From Bordetella ansorpii (lineage in GTDB: Bacteria; Pseudomonadota; Gammaproteobacteria; Burkholderiales; Burkholderiaceae_B): DNA of 64,000 nucleotides. Positions within the stretch are counted from its first letter, which is position 1. Every line of letters starts with the position of its first letter. The notes below the pieces were generated by a model, which did not search any database, was not told where the DNA came from, and saw only the letters and a list, made by a program, of their open reading frames with translations. The DNA is taken from positions 62,001 through 126,000 of the forward strand of contig NZ_FKBS01000002.1 of NCBI RefSeq assembly GCF_900078315.1, given 5' to 3'. Shown piece by piece: positions 26,309 through 35,583 of the stretch. The position numbers were made by a program, and so were the translations under genes.

Positions 26309-27103
26309 TCAAGCCCCCTTGGAAACCAGCAGCACCGCCACCGAAGCCAGGAAGCCCAGCAATACTCGTCGAAAGGCCTCTTCGCTGAGGAACGCGCGCA
26401 TTCGCCGGCCCATGATCATTCCCAGCGCCATCGGCGCAAGAGCCAGCGACGACATCGACGTCTCGACCAAACCAAGGCGACCGTAGTAGGCAAGCGCAAG
26501 GTAAAGCGGAATCATCCCGAACAGGTAGATGATGCTGATGCTGCCCACGAACTCGTCCCGCGGTAGCTTGAGCGCGAGCAAGTACGTGATGATGAAAGGG
26601 CCTGTCATGGACGACAGTCCGCCCATCATGCCCGCCAGGACGCCCACCCCAATTCCAAGCGGAAGCTCCCGTTCAGGCGGTATCGAACCCTGCGGCTTGT
26701 ACATCATCAATACCACCGCACAGATGACCGACGCGGCCACAAGCACACTCAAGACCTCGGTGGGAAGCGCGAGCGACAACCGGACGGATACCACCGTGCT
26801 CACCAGCAGGCTCAGCGACAGCCATTTGAAACGCATGGCATACCCTACTGGCTTGTCGGCCTGCCACGCCTGCCAAAGATTGGAGATGAGCACGGGAACC
26901 ACCAGCAGGCTGATCGCTGTGGGCGGCGGCAGCACTAGCGACAATAGCGGCACCGCGACGAGCGGCAGCCCTACCCCCAGGGTTCCCTTGACGACGCCTG
27001 CCCCAAAAAAAGCAAGTCCGGCAAATCCCAGAAGCGCAAGCTCTGGGATCCCTGCGAAAGTCCACGGCACCTGGGACAGCAAGTCCATTTTTGTCTCATC
27101 CAT
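26309..27103 (-). CDS. TauE/SafE-family permease
   Basis: 264 residues from ATG 27103 (the longer frame needs a TTG). About eight hydrophobic spans, with family pattern 'GAGVVKGTLGVGLPLVAVPLLSL' near the N-terminus and the repeat 'LAGMMGGLSSMTGPFIITYLL' in the second half. TauE/SafE proteins move sulfonates or organic anions. Because its promoter carries the same MarR operator as the phthalate operon, it may serve for phthalate or a related acid. Confidence 0.88.
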   Translation of the reverse strand: MDETKMDLLSQVPWTFAGIPELALLGFAGLAFFGAGVVKGTLGVGLPLVAVPLLSLVLPPPTAISLLVVPVLISNLWQAWQADKPVGYAMRFKWLSLSLLVSTVVSVRLSLALPTEVLSVLVAASVICAVVLMMYKPQGSIPPERELPLGIGVGVLAGMMGGLSSMTGPFIITYLLALKLPRDEFVGSISIIYLFGMIPLYLALAYYGRLGLVETSMSSLALAPMALGMIMGRRMRAFLSEEAFRRVLLGFLASVAVLLVSKGA

Positions 27104-27154
27104 TGTTTGCGCCAACACCAGGAACGCCAAGCGGCGCTGGGTTGACCATGAACG

Positions 27155-27183
27155 AGAATATTAGAGATCTAACTTTATTGCAA
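27155..27183 (-). promoter_or_regulatory. promoter with MarR-type operator B, upstream of TauE/SafE gene
   Basis: Minus-strand -35 TTGCAA (27178-27183), 17-bp spacer, -10 TATTCT (27155-27160). The operator TTAGAGATCTAA at 27161-27172 directly abuts the -10. Same geometry as at 32487 and 33650. The -10 is 52 bases from the ATG. Confidence 0.75.
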
Positions 27184-27270
27184 CAGCGATGCACGCCGCA
27201 GCACTCGGGCTGGACGAGATCAATCCAGCCCAAACACCTTGCCTGGGCGCGTGGATCGATTAGCGGCGGC

Positions 27271-27816
27271 TCACTCGGCCGATGATATCCGGCGGGACAG
27301 CTCCCGGGTCGAGGGTACCTTGCGCTCGGCGTTCTCGAGGGCGGCTTCGTCTTCCGCCAGGTTGGTAATGATTGCGAGTAGCACTTTGCGCGTGGTCTTT
27401 ATTTCGACCTCGGTCAGGCCGCGTGTGCCGATCGCGTTGATTTCTTCCGCAAGCGGTACCAGCTTCTTCTTGAGCGCGCGGCCGTTTCGCGTCAGGAAGA
27501 TATGGATGTTCTTGTTGTTCCCCGGCAGATGTTTACGTTCGACATAACCGAGCGACTCCATCGCCTTCATCGCGGAGAACGTTGTTGGTTCCATTACCCC
27601 AGCCTGCTCACTCAGCTCCCGCTGAGTCAGGCCATCCTCCTCCCAGAGGATTCGCAGGAAGGTCCAGTGACCGAACGACACGTTGTAGTCTGACAAGCGG
27701 ACTTGCAGGCCCCGGACAAGAGCGCGCGTGGCATCCTTAATCAGGTGTGCAAGCCTATCGTCTGGAACAGCCTCGCGCCAGTGGTCAAGGACTGTCCTGG
27801 TTTCTTTCGAAGTCAT
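27271..27816 (-). CDS. MarR-family regulator, probable phthalate-regulon repressor
   Basis: 181-residue winged-helix protein. The DNA-binding part is 'LTQRELSEQAGVMEPTTFSAMKAMESLGYVER', with the beta-wing 'NNKNIHIFLTRNGRAL'. It lies 75 bases downstream of the phthalate operon on the same strand, with its own operator-like site upstream at 27840. The palindromic TTAG-N4-CTAA sites in neighbouring promoters are its probable targets, released by an aromatic acid ligand. Confidence 0.88.
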   Translation of the reverse strand: MTSKETRTVLDHWREAVPDDRLAHLIKDATRALVRGLQVRLSDYNVSFGHWTFLRILWEEDGLTQRELSEQAGVMEPTTFSAMKAMESLGYVERKHLPGNNKNIHIFLTRNGRALKKKLVPLAEEINAIGTRGLTEVEIKTTRKVLLAIITNLAEDEAALENAERKVPSTRELSRRISSAE

Positions 27817-27839
27817 TGGCTATAAGAAGTTTCGTGTAC

Positions 27840-27851
27840 TTAGATGGCTAA
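27840..27851. promoter_or_regulatory. MarR-type operator site C, upstream of marR
   Basis: TTAGATGGCTAA, 24 bases before the marR ATG. The inner bases differ from the other four sites but the outer TTAG/CTAA are kept, which would allow weaker autoregulation. Confidence 0.55.
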
Positions 27852-27890
27852 AAATGATACCCGAAACGGTCTTAAGCCGGCTGTCACAGA

Positions 27891-29084
27891 TCAAACGTCG
27901 CGCATAACCCCGGATAAGACGACATCTCTCGACACTCGGGACGACTCGATCATGGCAAGGCAGATCTCCAGCGTGCGCCGGGCCCATTCCCCTCCGTGCA
28001 AGCATGGCTGCCCGGCATGAACGGCGGCATAGAGTTCGTCGATGACCTCGGCTCTTGGAACCAGGGGAGGCTCGATGTCGATGAGGTATTTCTTGTCGTC
28101 TTCGTAGACGTAGATACCATCCGGAAGCGGCCGAAGATCCGCTTTATCGCACGACACGACGAAGGGTCCGAAGTGTTGATGGCGCGCCACGCTGGGCGCC
28201 TGCCGGTTGGGCGGCGTATAGGCGCTCCCGCCATATGTGCCCGCATTTTTGAGCGCGGACTCCTCCGCGGGGCCTGCAATTGACTTCAACCGCCGCCGGG
28301 CCGCGCCATAGTCTTCCGACGACTTGGGCAACCCCATTTCGCCGGTCCACCCCATCCATTCATCGGAGTCGAAATGGCCATACCCGTTGTAATTCAATGC
28401 CGCGTATGCACCGCCGTGAAACCACATCAACGCGCTGTAGGCCCCTTCCGTTGGGCGGCTTTCGTCCCAGTTACCCAGGGCGCTGCGCACGCGCTCAGGC
28501 TCCTGGCACGCCAACAACCGCACAATGTCGACCTGGTGCGCGGCCTGGCTGAACACTGCCCCGCCTCCCTGTTCCGTCCGTAGTTCCTCCGGCCTGCGCG
28601 GCCGACAGATATAGTCCGTGAAGTTCAGGGCATGGATCATGCGGACGGCGCCGAATCTCCCTGATTGCACCAGTTCCCGCGCTCTCAGATAAGGCGTGTC
28701 AAAGCTGTGGCAGTGACCGATGAGCAGATGGACGCCGGCCCGCGCGCAGGCGTCGATCATGGCATCACATTCGGCCAGGCTTAGCGCCATCGGCTTTTCC
28801 ACCAGGACATGCTTTCCATGATCGGCGGCAATCTGTGTATGCCGCGCGTGAAACTGATGCGGGCTGGCGATGTATATGACTTCGACCTTGGGGTCAGCGG
28901 CCAGCGCTTCCACCGCCTCGTAGGCAGGCCGGGAGAAATCTCGGCTGAACTGATCCCTGGCCGCCGCGCGCGGGTCGCACCCTGCGACGAGTTCGACCCG
29001 GGAATCCGCAAGGAACGTGGGAAGCATCAACGAAAACGCCCGCCCCAGGCCGACCACGCCGATACGCAATTTTCCGTTTTTCAT
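27891..29084 (-). CDS. ophB: cis-4,5-dihydroxy-4,5-dihydrophthalate dehydrogenase (Gfo/Idh/MocA family)
   Basis: 397-residue NAD-dependent oxidoreductase from ATG 29084 ([16 protein letters not shown]). N-terminal Rossmann fold with GVVGLGRA, then '[17 protein letters not shown]' with the conserved EKP of the Gfo/Idh family. Pht4/OphB of phthalate operons belong to this family, and its place directly after the oxygenase, decarboxylase and reductase genes supports that reaction: dihydrodiol to 4,5-dihydroxyphthalate. Last gene of the operon. It overlaps nothing and begins 14 bases after the reductase stop. Confidence 0.85.
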   Translation of the reverse strand: MKNGKLRIGVVGLGRAFSLMLPTFLADSRVELVAGCDPRAAARDQFSRDFSRPAYEAVEALAADPKVEVIYIASPHQFHARHTQIAADHGKHVLVEKPMALSLAECDAMIDACARAGVHLLIGHCHSFDTPYLRARELVQSGRFGAVRMIHALNFTDYICRPRRPEELRTEQGGGAVFSQAAHQVDIVRLLACQEPERVRSALGNWDESRPTEGAYSALMWFHGGAYAALNYNGYGHFDSDEWMGWTGEMGLPKSSEDYGAARRRLKSIAGPAEESALKNAGTYGGSAYTPPNRQAPSVARHQHFGPFVVSCDKADLRPLPDGIYVYEDDKKYLIDIEPPLVPRAEVIDELYAAVHAGQPCLHGGEWARRTLEICLAMIESSRVSRDVVLSGVMRDV

Positions 29085-29098
29085 GATTGGGGGTTCGG

Positions 29099-30070
29099 CT
29101 ACAGATCGAGGACCAGCTTTTCGCACGTGGCTCGGGAAACGCAAACCATGATCTGGGACTCTTGCTCTTCTGGAAGCAACACCATATCGCGATGGTCTGC
29201 CGTTCCTTCGAGCATCCGCGTCCGACAGGACCCGCACGTCCCGCTTTCGCACGAATAGCCGACACGCACGTCCGCAGCCTGCAATACCGACAGTATCGAC
29301 TTGCCCACGGGCACTTCAAGAGTTTTGTTCGACTTGGCGAGATCCACCAAGAACGGCTTGTCTTCAGGCCGCTTTCCCCCGCCCTCTAAGAAACTCTCAA
29401 AATGGATCCGCTTGGGCGACCAATGACCCGACATATCGCGCACGGCTTCCATCAGACCCCTCGGCCCGCAGCAATATACGTGCCCTCGGTTCGGCTTCTC
29501 GAGGATTGGCCATAGGTCGAAGCAGGCGTCCGGATTGCCGAGGTCGTGGTGTATCTTGACATTCGAACGGTACCGGTCCGAGCCCAACTCCCCGAGGAAC
29601 GCCGTTGTCTCCGCAGCTTGGCTCAAGTAGTACAGCTTCCAAGGCGCGGGAGGGAGCTCGCCGAAGGATCGGATCATTGACAAGATGGGCGTGATTCCTA
29701 TGCCCCCGGCAATGAACGTCAGCGATCCCGGATTGTCGACCAAAGGAAAGGCGTTATCGGGCGGCGCGACCAAAACGGTATCGCCCTCTTTCGCCTCATC
29801 GACCATGCTGACCGACCCTCCTCTACCCTGCGCCTCTCGCTTCACGGTAATGACATAGCGCTGGCGTTCGGAGGGATCGTTACACAACGAATATTTCCGC
29901 CACTCTCCGTTGGGGACTTGAATTTTGATATGCGAACCCGCCGAAAATTCTGGTAGGCCGGTTCCATCTTCGCGTCCGAGTTCGAATGAACGTATGCCTT
30001 TTGCGGCCTGGTGCGTAGCAAGAATTTTCAGCGACATCAATGTCGCATTATCGGTCGTGGGATCTGCCAT
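29099..30070 (-). CDS. ophA1: phthalate 4,5-dioxygenase reductase
   Basis: 323-residue class IA reductase of the phthalate dioxygenase reductase type. Flavin-binding R58-K-Y-S (RKYSL), NAD-binding GGIGITP (122-128), CCGP near 200, and a C-terminal plant-type [2Fe-2S] cluster C274-x4-C279-x2-C282 with a fourth Cys at 310. The order FMN, NAD, FeS matches OphA1/Pht2/VanB. It feeds electrons straight to the Rieske oxygenase, no ferredoxin being needed. Confidence 0.92.
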   Translation of the reverse strand: MADPTTDNATLMSLKILATHQAAKGIRSFELGREDGTGLPEFSAGSHIKIQVPNGEWRKYSLCNDPSERQRYVITVKREAQGRGGSVSMVDEAKEGDTVLVAPPDNAFPLVDNPGSLTFIAGGIGITPILSMIRSFGELPPAPWKLYYLSQAAETTAFLGELGSDRYRSNVKIHHDLGNPDACFDLWPILEKPNRGHVYCCGPRGLMEAVRDMSGHWSPKRIHFESFLEGGGKRPEDKPFLVDLAKSNKTLEVPVGKSILSVLQAADVRVGYSCESGTCGSCRTRMLEGTADHRDMVLLPEEQESQIMVCVSRATCEKLVLDL

Positions 30071-30112
30071 GATTGCCTCCTTGAGCAGGGAAGCATTGCC
30101 TCCCGCCCGCCT

Positions 30113-31102
30113 TCATATCTTGTAGGACTCGTACGTGCTGGGATGGAACAGTTCCGAGACACCAACCTGACGCTCCGAGAGCCCCTGCGCGTGATGATGC
30201 CGAGTAAATGCCTCCAGCGTGGGTAAGCTCTTTTCAACGCCATAGGCCCAATAATCCGCTCCCAATGTGTCTCTTGCCGCCTTCAGTTGCTCCTCCACGA
30301 ACGGCAAGGTCACCTTGGTGGCCGAGGTGTCGGACAGCTTTTCCAGCGCAGCAAGCTTGGACTGTTCGAAGGCCTTCAAGAGCGTGCTTGGCAGCCAGGG
30401 GTGCTGTTCCACCAGCGTTTTTCTCACGCCCACGACGTGCATGATCGGAAAAACTCCGGTTCGCCGGTAGTAGCCTTTTGCGGTCTCGGTCGGGTCGTCG
30501 AACAGCCAACCGATATTGGGATTGAATCGGGCATTACCCGACGGGGCGCGCGGCGCCATGAAGCCATCGATATCTCCTCGGTCCAACATGTCTGAGATGG
30601 TCGTATCGGCGGGCGCATCGATCATCTTCACGCTGGCCGGCAGCTTCAACTTGATCTTTTCGGGCCGGCCGGGCTGGTCGATACCGCCCCGTACCCAGGT
30701 CACGTCCGACGGCTTCACCCCATAGTCTTCTTCCAGGATGGCGCGGGCCCAAACATTCGCGGTCAGCTGATACTCCGGGATCCCGATGCGCTTGCCCTTG
30801 AGATCTTCAGGGCGGCGAATTCTGTCCTTACGGACATAGATTGAGGTGTGCCTGAATGCGCGAGACAGGAACACCGGGATGGCGATGTACGGGCATTGCC
30901 CGGCCGCATGCTTGACCAGGTAGCTGGAAAACGACAGCTCACTGACATCGAAATCCTGGAAGCGGAATGCACGGAAGAACATTTCTTCCGGGTTCAACAG
31001 CGCATACACCGGATTGACGCCATCGATCTGTACGGCCCCGTCATACAAGGCGCGATTGCGATCGTAGTCGCCCATTGCGATAGACAATTGAAGTTTAGAC
31101 AT
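30113..31102 (-). CDS. ophC: 4,5-dihydroxyphthalate decarboxylase
   Basis: 329-residue protein with the periplasmic-binding-protein fold used by the Pht5/OphC decarboxylases but no signal peptide (MSKLQLSIAMGDYDRNRALYDG). The characteristic 'FRAFRFQDFDVSELSFSSYLV', 'RHTSIYVRKD' and 'IGIPEYQLTANVWARAILEEDYGV' are present. It turns 4,5-dihydroxyphthalate into protocatechuate. Sits between the oxygenase and reductase genes. Automated tools may mislabel it as an ABC transporter binding protein. Confidence 0.9.
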   Translation of the reverse strand: MSKLQLSIAMGDYDRNRALYDGAVQIDGVNPVYALLNPEEMFFRAFRFQDFDVSELSFSSYLVKHAAGQCPYIAIPVFLSRAFRHTSIYVRKDRIRRPEDLKGKRIGIPEYQLTANVWARAILEEDYGVKPSDVTWVRGGIDQPGRPEKIKLKLPASVKMIDAPADTTISDMLDRGDIDGFMAPRAPSGNARFNPNIGWLFDDPTETAKGYYRRTGVFPIMHVVGVRKTLVEQHPWLPSTLLKAFEQSKLAALEKLSDTSATKVTLPFVEEQLKAARDTLGADYWAYGVEKSLPTLEAFTRHHHAQGLSERQVGVSELFHPSTYESYKI

Positions 31103-31114
31103 GCACTGTTGCCC

Positions 31115-32431
31115 CTAAGCGGTAGTTTCGTAGTTGCTTTCGAGCTGCGGTCCAGAACCGACGCCATACACAGGCTTCGCTTCGAAATCCCGCCAGTCGA
31201 CGGTCTTAGGAACAATGGCTTGGAATGAACATACGCTGGGTAGAACCTGCTTGTCGCCAGTGCCGATTGCGGCCTGCCCTCGGGAAAATTCCTCGACCGC
31301 CTCAAGCATCTGGCGACGGAACTCGACGATAGCCAAGTCACTGGCCCCGAGGCGATCGTTAGAGCGATCGGCGATCGGACCCATCGTTACCCACATTGCG
31401 ATGTCCTGGTTCGGAAAGCCCTTGATACCCGTAAAGTTACCTGCCTTCATCGCTTGGCGATCCTGCCAGAACCGGTTGTCCACGTTACGCAGCGGGCGGT
31501 ACTTATCGTCAAGATCCGAGCCGATACTGGTGCCAAGGAATTTGCGCCAGGTTTCGGTGTCTGGTGTCGTGGCGCGGTCCCCCCACGCGATGAAGTAGAA
31601 GACCGAATTGGTGTCATCCATCGGCACGTTGACGTTCGCCACGTTGTACAGATTGTTTGGCGGAATCAACACGGTGCCGGGAGCTACGAAAACCGTCGAT
31701 CGGACATAGTCGGTCTGTGCGGCATTCGTAATGGGGCGTCGGATGGCCGCGTAGCGGAAGCCATAGTCGGTACGATGGACCTGCATGCGCGGGGCCTTGT
31801 CCGTCGACGGCCTCAACCAATTCTTTTCGGTTGCCTCCGCCCCCCCCACGCGTGCTGGCACGAAGTCCGAAGAATGCAGACTGGAGCTATGGGCCGAGTC
31901 AATAGCGCCTTCCAGGATCTGAGCCCAGTTGCACGGGATCAGGACCTTCGCGATGCTGACTTTCGCGGACTTCTCCGGCGCCCAGGGCGGAGGCACGAAC
32001 GCTGGGATGCGGGTTTGGTCTCCCATGAACGCCCAGATCAGCCCCGCCCATTCTTGGACCTTGTACGCCTTGTGCTTCACCTTCTCGGCCATGGTGCTGG
32101 CTGCCGGCTCCGAGACCATCTCTATGACGGTTCCCTCGACATCCATTTTCCAGCCGTGATAGAGGCAACGCAGCCCACAGTCTTCGTTTCTGCCGTAAAC
32201 GAGCGACACCCTCCGATGCGGACAGTACTCGTCCATCACGCCGACCCGTCCCTCGGTATCACGAAAAACGACTAGATCTTCGCCCAGGATCCGCGCATGG
32301 ACGGGATCTCCGTCGGGTTCGCTCACCTCTTCGCTCAGGCAAATAGGTATCCAGAAATTGCGCATCAACTGCCCCATCGGCGCGTCACCTTCAACGCGAC
32401 AGAGCAGCTCGTTTTCTTTATTCGTCAACAT
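31115..32431 (-). CDS. ophA2: phthalate 4,5-dioxygenase oxygenase component
   Basis: 438-residue Rieske oxygenase of the phthalate/toluenesulfonate alpha-only class. Rieske ligands C70-x-H72 and C89-x2-H92; mononuclear iron motif D178-x2-H181-x4-H186 (DSAHSSSLH). Length and the N-terminus 'MLTNKENELLCRVEGDAPMGQLMRNFWIP' fit OphA2/Pht3. First gene of the phthalate operon, with a clear sigma-70 promoter and MarR operator 56-85 bases upstream. Product: cis-4,5-dihydrodiol of phthalate. Confidence 0.93.
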   Translation of the reverse strand: MLTNKENELLCRVEGDAPMGQLMRNFWIPICLSEEVSEPDGDPVHARILGEDLVVFRDTEGRVGVMDEYCPHRRVSLVYGRNEDCGLRCLYHGWKMDVEGTVIEMVSEPAASTMAEKVKHKAYKVQEWAGLIWAFMGDQTRIPAFVPPPWAPEKSAKVSIAKVLIPCNWAQILEGAIDSAHSSSLHSSDFVPARVGGAEATEKNWLRPSTDKAPRMQVHRTDYGFRYAAIRRPITNAAQTDYVRSTVFVAPGTVLIPPNNLYNVANVNVPMDDTNSVFYFIAWGDRATTPDTETWRKFLGTSIGSDLDDKYRPLRNVDNRFWQDRQAMKAGNFTGIKGFPNQDIAMWVTMGPIADRSNDRLGASDLAIVEFRRQMLEAVEEFSRGQAAIGTGDKQVLPSVCSFQAIVPKTVDWRDFEAKPVYGVGSGPQLESNYETTA

Positions 32432-32486
32432 ACATCCTCCTCATCCTCAGATCTCTCAGCACACGCATGCGGCGTCTGGCAAATCA

Positions 32487-32516
32487 ATTATATTAGAGAT
32501 CTAAGTATTTTTTCAA
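32487..32516 (-). promoter_or_regulatory. phthalate operon promoter with MarR-type operator D
   Basis: Minus-strand -35 TTGAAA (32511-32516), 18-bp spacer and consensus -10 TATAAT (32487-32492). The palindrome TTAGAGATCTAA (32493-32504) fills the spacer up to the -10, so a bound dimer would exclude RNA polymerase. Confidence 0.85.
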
Positions 32517-32547
32517 TGCTGGATTTCCAACTTGATACGGCGACGGT

Positions 32548-33564
32548 TCAATTGGCCTTGATCCCGGCATCCTTAATCGCACTTTCGTAGCGCTTGCCTT
32601 CAGCCTCGATCGCGTCCCGATACGCTTCAGGCGTACCGCCCACGGATTCAATGCCTAGGGTGTTGAACTGCTTCACCACGGCAGGGTCCTTGACTGCTTT
32701 CGCGATTTCCTCGCTCATGCGCTTGACGGCGTACGGGGGAATTCCGGACGCGCCCAAAGCGCCCACGGTGACGGCAAAGTCGAAACCGGGAACGATCTCC
32801 GCGATAGCGGGAATGTTCGGGGCAAGTGCGGAACGCTGGCCGCTATTGGTCGCCAGGATCTTGGCCTGTCCCTTTTCCGCGAAGCCGGATAGGGACGGCA
32901 GCGCCGCGAACACGACGTCGACCTGGCCCCCGATCATTGCGGGAACGGACTGCCCCGAGCCGCGGAAGGGCACATGGGTGATCTTGGAGTGGAGCGCGAC
33001 GTTCAACGCTTCCATCGTGAGGTGGTGCGAGCTTCCCACGCCGGAAGAGCCATAGTTCATCTTCGCGCCATCACGCTTCGCGCGCTCGACGAACTCCTGG
33101 AGCGTATTGATGTTGCTCTGGCTGTTAGCCGCGAGAAACAACGGAGAAGTGGCGATCAGCGAGACGGGAACGAAATCCCGCTTGGGGTCATATGAAAGAT
33201 CTTTGTAGAGTGCCGGATTGATGGACATCATCGATCCATCGGTCACGAGATACGTATACCCATCGCGCGGACTGCTCGTGAGCGTCTGCGCGGCTATCAC
33301 ACCATTTGCGCCCGGCTTGTTTTCAACCACGACAGGCTGCCCGAGGTTCTGGCTTACGCGTTGAGCGACAACGCGCGCAACCGTGTCGGGAAGTCCGCCT
33401 GCGGCGTAGGGAACGATGAAGCGGATCGAATGAGAGGGAAACTTCGCTGCATCTTCTGCAAGGGCATTCGCCGACCATGTCAGCGCGGACAAGACAGCGG
33501 CGATCGCAAACCTTCGCCGCGCAAAGTGACAGGACGGAATGCGCTTCGAGAAACTATTGAACAT
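32548..33564 (-). CDS. Bug/TctC-family periplasmic substrate-binding protein
   Basis: 338 residues from ATG 33564 with GGAGAC upstream. Signal peptide ends near 'SANALAEDAAKFP'. Motifs: 'VPYAAGGLPDTVARVVAQRV', 'VENKPGANGVIAAQ', 'HVPFRGSGQSVPAMI'. It precedes the phthalate operon but has its own promoter with operator E, so it is a member of the same regulon and probably binds phthalate. No TctAB genes accompany it. Confidence 0.92.
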   Translation of the reverse strand: MFNSFSKRIPSCHFARRRFAIAAVLSALTWSANALAEDAAKFPSHSIRFIVPYAAGGLPDTVARVVAQRVSQNLGQPVVVENKPGANGVIAAQTLTSSPRDGYTYLVTDGSMMSINPALYKDLSYDPKRDFVPVSLIATSPLFLAANSQSNINTLQEFVERAKRDGAKMNYGSSGVGSSHHLTMEALNVALHSKITHVPFRGSGQSVPAMIGGQVDVVFAALPSLSGFAEKGQAKILATNSGQRSALAPNIPAIAEIVPGFDFAVTVGALGASGIPPYAVKRMSEEIAKAVKDPAVVKQFNTLGIESVGGTPEAYRDAIEAEGKRYESAIKDAGIKAN

Positions 33565-33649
33565 GATTGTCTCCGTTGGATCCGCGCCTTCTCGTGAGGG
33601 TGAATGTCGACGTTTCTTGCGGTCTGACACCAACCGGGCGCATTTCAAA

Positions 33650-33678
33650 ATAATATTAGAGACCTAAGCATTGTTCAA
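33650..33678 (-). promoter_or_regulatory. Bug gene promoter with MarR-type operator E
   Basis: Minus-strand -35 TTGAAC (33673-33678), 17-bp spacer, -10 TATTAT (33650-33655). Operator TTAGAGACCTAA at 33656-33667, one base off site D, again abutting the -10. Confidence 0.8.
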
Positions 33679-33805
33679 TCAGCTAATGCTTTTTTTCCGT
33701 TCGCGTTTTCCCTGAGAACAAGATGCCGCGCCGCTTTCGGGCGAACAAGCGCCAGCATCCCCGCGATCCATTGCAGGGATACAAGGCGCGCCTCTCACGC
33801 CGGGG

Positions 33806-34180
33806 CTACTCGGATGCGAACAGGCTGTCGAAGAGATGAAAGGCCGAGTTTGCTGCAGGTACTCCGCAGTAGATGGCCGTCTGAAGTAGCACCTCTTTTA
33901 TCTCTTCGGGAGATACGCCATTGTTCTTCGCTGCTTTGAGGTGCAGCGCAAGTTCCTCCTGGCGGTTCAGGGCAACCATCAGGCCTATGGTGATGAGACT
34001 GCGCGTATGCCTGGGCAAGCCGTCGCGCGTCCAGATCTCTCCCCATGCGTAGCGCGTGATGAGGTCCTGGAACTCTGTGCTCAATGCGGTGCGGTTGCTT
34101 AAGGAACGCTGCACGTGCGCTTCTCCGAGCACCTTGGACCGGACTTCCAATCCTGCCTCATAGCGGTCATGCTCGTTCAT
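33806..34180 (-). CDS. pcaC: 4-carboxymuconolactone decarboxylase
   Basis: 124-residue AhpD-like enzyme; ATG 34180 with GGAGGAAG upstream. The CMD core 'RHTRSLITIGLMVALNRQEELALHLKAAKNNGVSPEEIKEVLLQTAIYCGVPAA' is complete and the length is that of stand-alone PcaC. It converts gamma-carboxymuconolactone to beta-ketoadipate enol-lactone. The gene overlaps pcaB by 14 bases and ends the pca operon. PcaD is not in the window. Confidence 0.92.
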   Translation of the reverse strand: MNEHDRYEAGLEVRSKVLGEAHVQRSLSNRTALSTEFQDLITRYAWGEIWTRDGLPRHTRSLITIGLMVALNRQEELALHLKAAKNNGVSPEEIKEVLLQTAIYCGVPAANSAFHLFDSLFASE

Positions 34181-35573
34181 TGTCTTCCTCCGTTTCATTC
34201 GCCGCGTCGCCGCGCGCAACCGGACCGCTCGGTCGCCTGTGGTACTTGGCAAGAACAGCATCCACATAGACGGTCGACTGGCCGCAATAGTTGAGCGGGC
34301 TCAACAGCTCGGCGAGCCTCGCAGGGGACAGATAGTCCGTTACCGCGGCGTCCCGCGAGAGAACCTCCAGCAAGGGAAGATTTGACGCGACCGCCAGGCG
34401 CGATGCCCTCTCGACCACCTCGTGCGCAGGAAGGCGCCCGATGTGCATACCTAGTGCCAGCATGACGGCTTCCGCCTGGATCAGGCCCCGCGTAATGTTC
34501 AGGTTTTGCAGCATCCGGTCTGTGTGCACCTCCAACCCCGACATGATGTCGGCAGTCGTCGCCACGGCACCGCCAGTGACCACTGCGAGCTCCGGCAAGA
34601 CGTCCCACTCTGCTTGCCAACCGCCAAGCGCCCTTTCGTGCTCCTGGACCATGCCGCTGAATAGAGTCGCCACCAAGTGTGGCGCCTTCACTCCAGCGCT
34701 GAGCACGACGGCGCAACCGACCGGATTGCGTTTGTGCGGCATGGTCGAGGAGCCTCCCTTGCCCTTTGCACTGGCTTCCGCGATTTCGCCGACTTCGGTC
34801 TGGGCCAGCAAGCTCATGTCGCGCGCCATCTTCGCGCATGCTCCCGTCAACATGCCCATCCATGCCGCCACGGATACGAGTCTGTCTCGTTGCGTATGCC
34901 AAGGGATGTCGGGCAGGTTCAGTCCAAGGTGACGCGCGAGGGACCGGGAGACAGCCGATGCCTGGTCACCCAGGCTGGCCAAAGTGCCAGCGGCTCCCCC
35001 AAACTGCAGCACCGCCACGTTCTCTTGATGCCTCGTGAGGTCATCCTGCAGACGGGCCACGGCATCGAGATACTGCGCGAATTTCAGTCCGAAGGTCATC
35101 GGCAGGGCCTGCTGCAACCACGTCCTGCCGACCGTCGGCGTGGTACGGTGCTCGCTCGCCCGCGCGGCCAGGCTGGACGCAAGGCGGTTGATCTGCCGCT
35201 CAAGGATCACCAGAGAGGAACGCAGTTGCAGTACCAGGCCGGTGTCGATGACGTCCTGGCTCGTCGCGCCCCAGTGCACAAATCCCGCCGCCCGGATGTC
35301 CGCGCGCTTCACTTTTGCCGTGAGCTCCCGAACAAGCGGAATGGCCAGGTTTCCGCCGGCCGATGCCTCGTTCTTGAGGGCATCGATATCGAACAGATCG
35401 GCACGGCATGCGGCAACGATGGGCGCCACCGCGTCTTGAGGAATGACGCCATGCTCTGCACAGCTACGGGCCAACGCCGCTTCGACATCGAGCATGGCCT
35501 GAAGGGTCCCGGCTTCAGACCAGACATGGTTCATGGCGGGATGACCGCGCAGCAGATCTGTCAGCGTACCCAT
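34167..35573 (-). CDS. pcaB: 3-carboxy-cis,cis-muconate cycloisomerase
   Basis: 468-residue member of the fumarase/aspartase superfamily. The superfamily signature appears as 'GGSSTMPHKRNPVGC' near residue 270. ATG 35573 follows AAGGAG; the longer frame would need a TTG. The gene begins 10 bases after the pcaG stop. Substrate assignment rests on the pcaHGBC order. Confidence 0.92.
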   Translation of the reverse strand: MGTLTDLLRGHPAMNHVWSEAGTLQAMLDVEAALARSCAEHGVIPQDAVAPIVAACRADLFDIDALKNEASAGGNLAIPLVRELTAKVKRADIRAAGFVHWGATSQDVIDTGLVLQLRSSLVILERQINRLASSLAARASEHRTTPTVGRTWLQQALPMTFGLKFAQYLDAVARLQDDLTRHQENVAVLQFGGAAGTLASLGDQASAVSRSLARHLGLNLPDIPWHTQRDRLVSVAAWMGMLTGACAKMARDMSLLAQTEVGEIAEASAKGKGGSSTMPHKRNPVGCAVVLSAGVKAPHLVATLFSGMVQEHERALGGWQAEWDVLPELAVVTGGAVATTADIMSGLEVHTDRMLQNLNITRGLIQAEAVMLALGMHIGRLPAHEVVERASRLAVASNLPLLEVLSRDAAVTDYLSPARLAELLSPLNYCGQSTVYVDAVLAKYHRRPSGPVARGDAANETEEDNERA

Positions 35574-35583
35574 CGGCGCTCCT

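Noticed and set aside
30113-31102. ABC-transporter binding protein
   Set aside because: The fold is similar, but there is no signal peptide and the sequence and operon place fit 4,5-dihydroxyphthalate decarboxylase.
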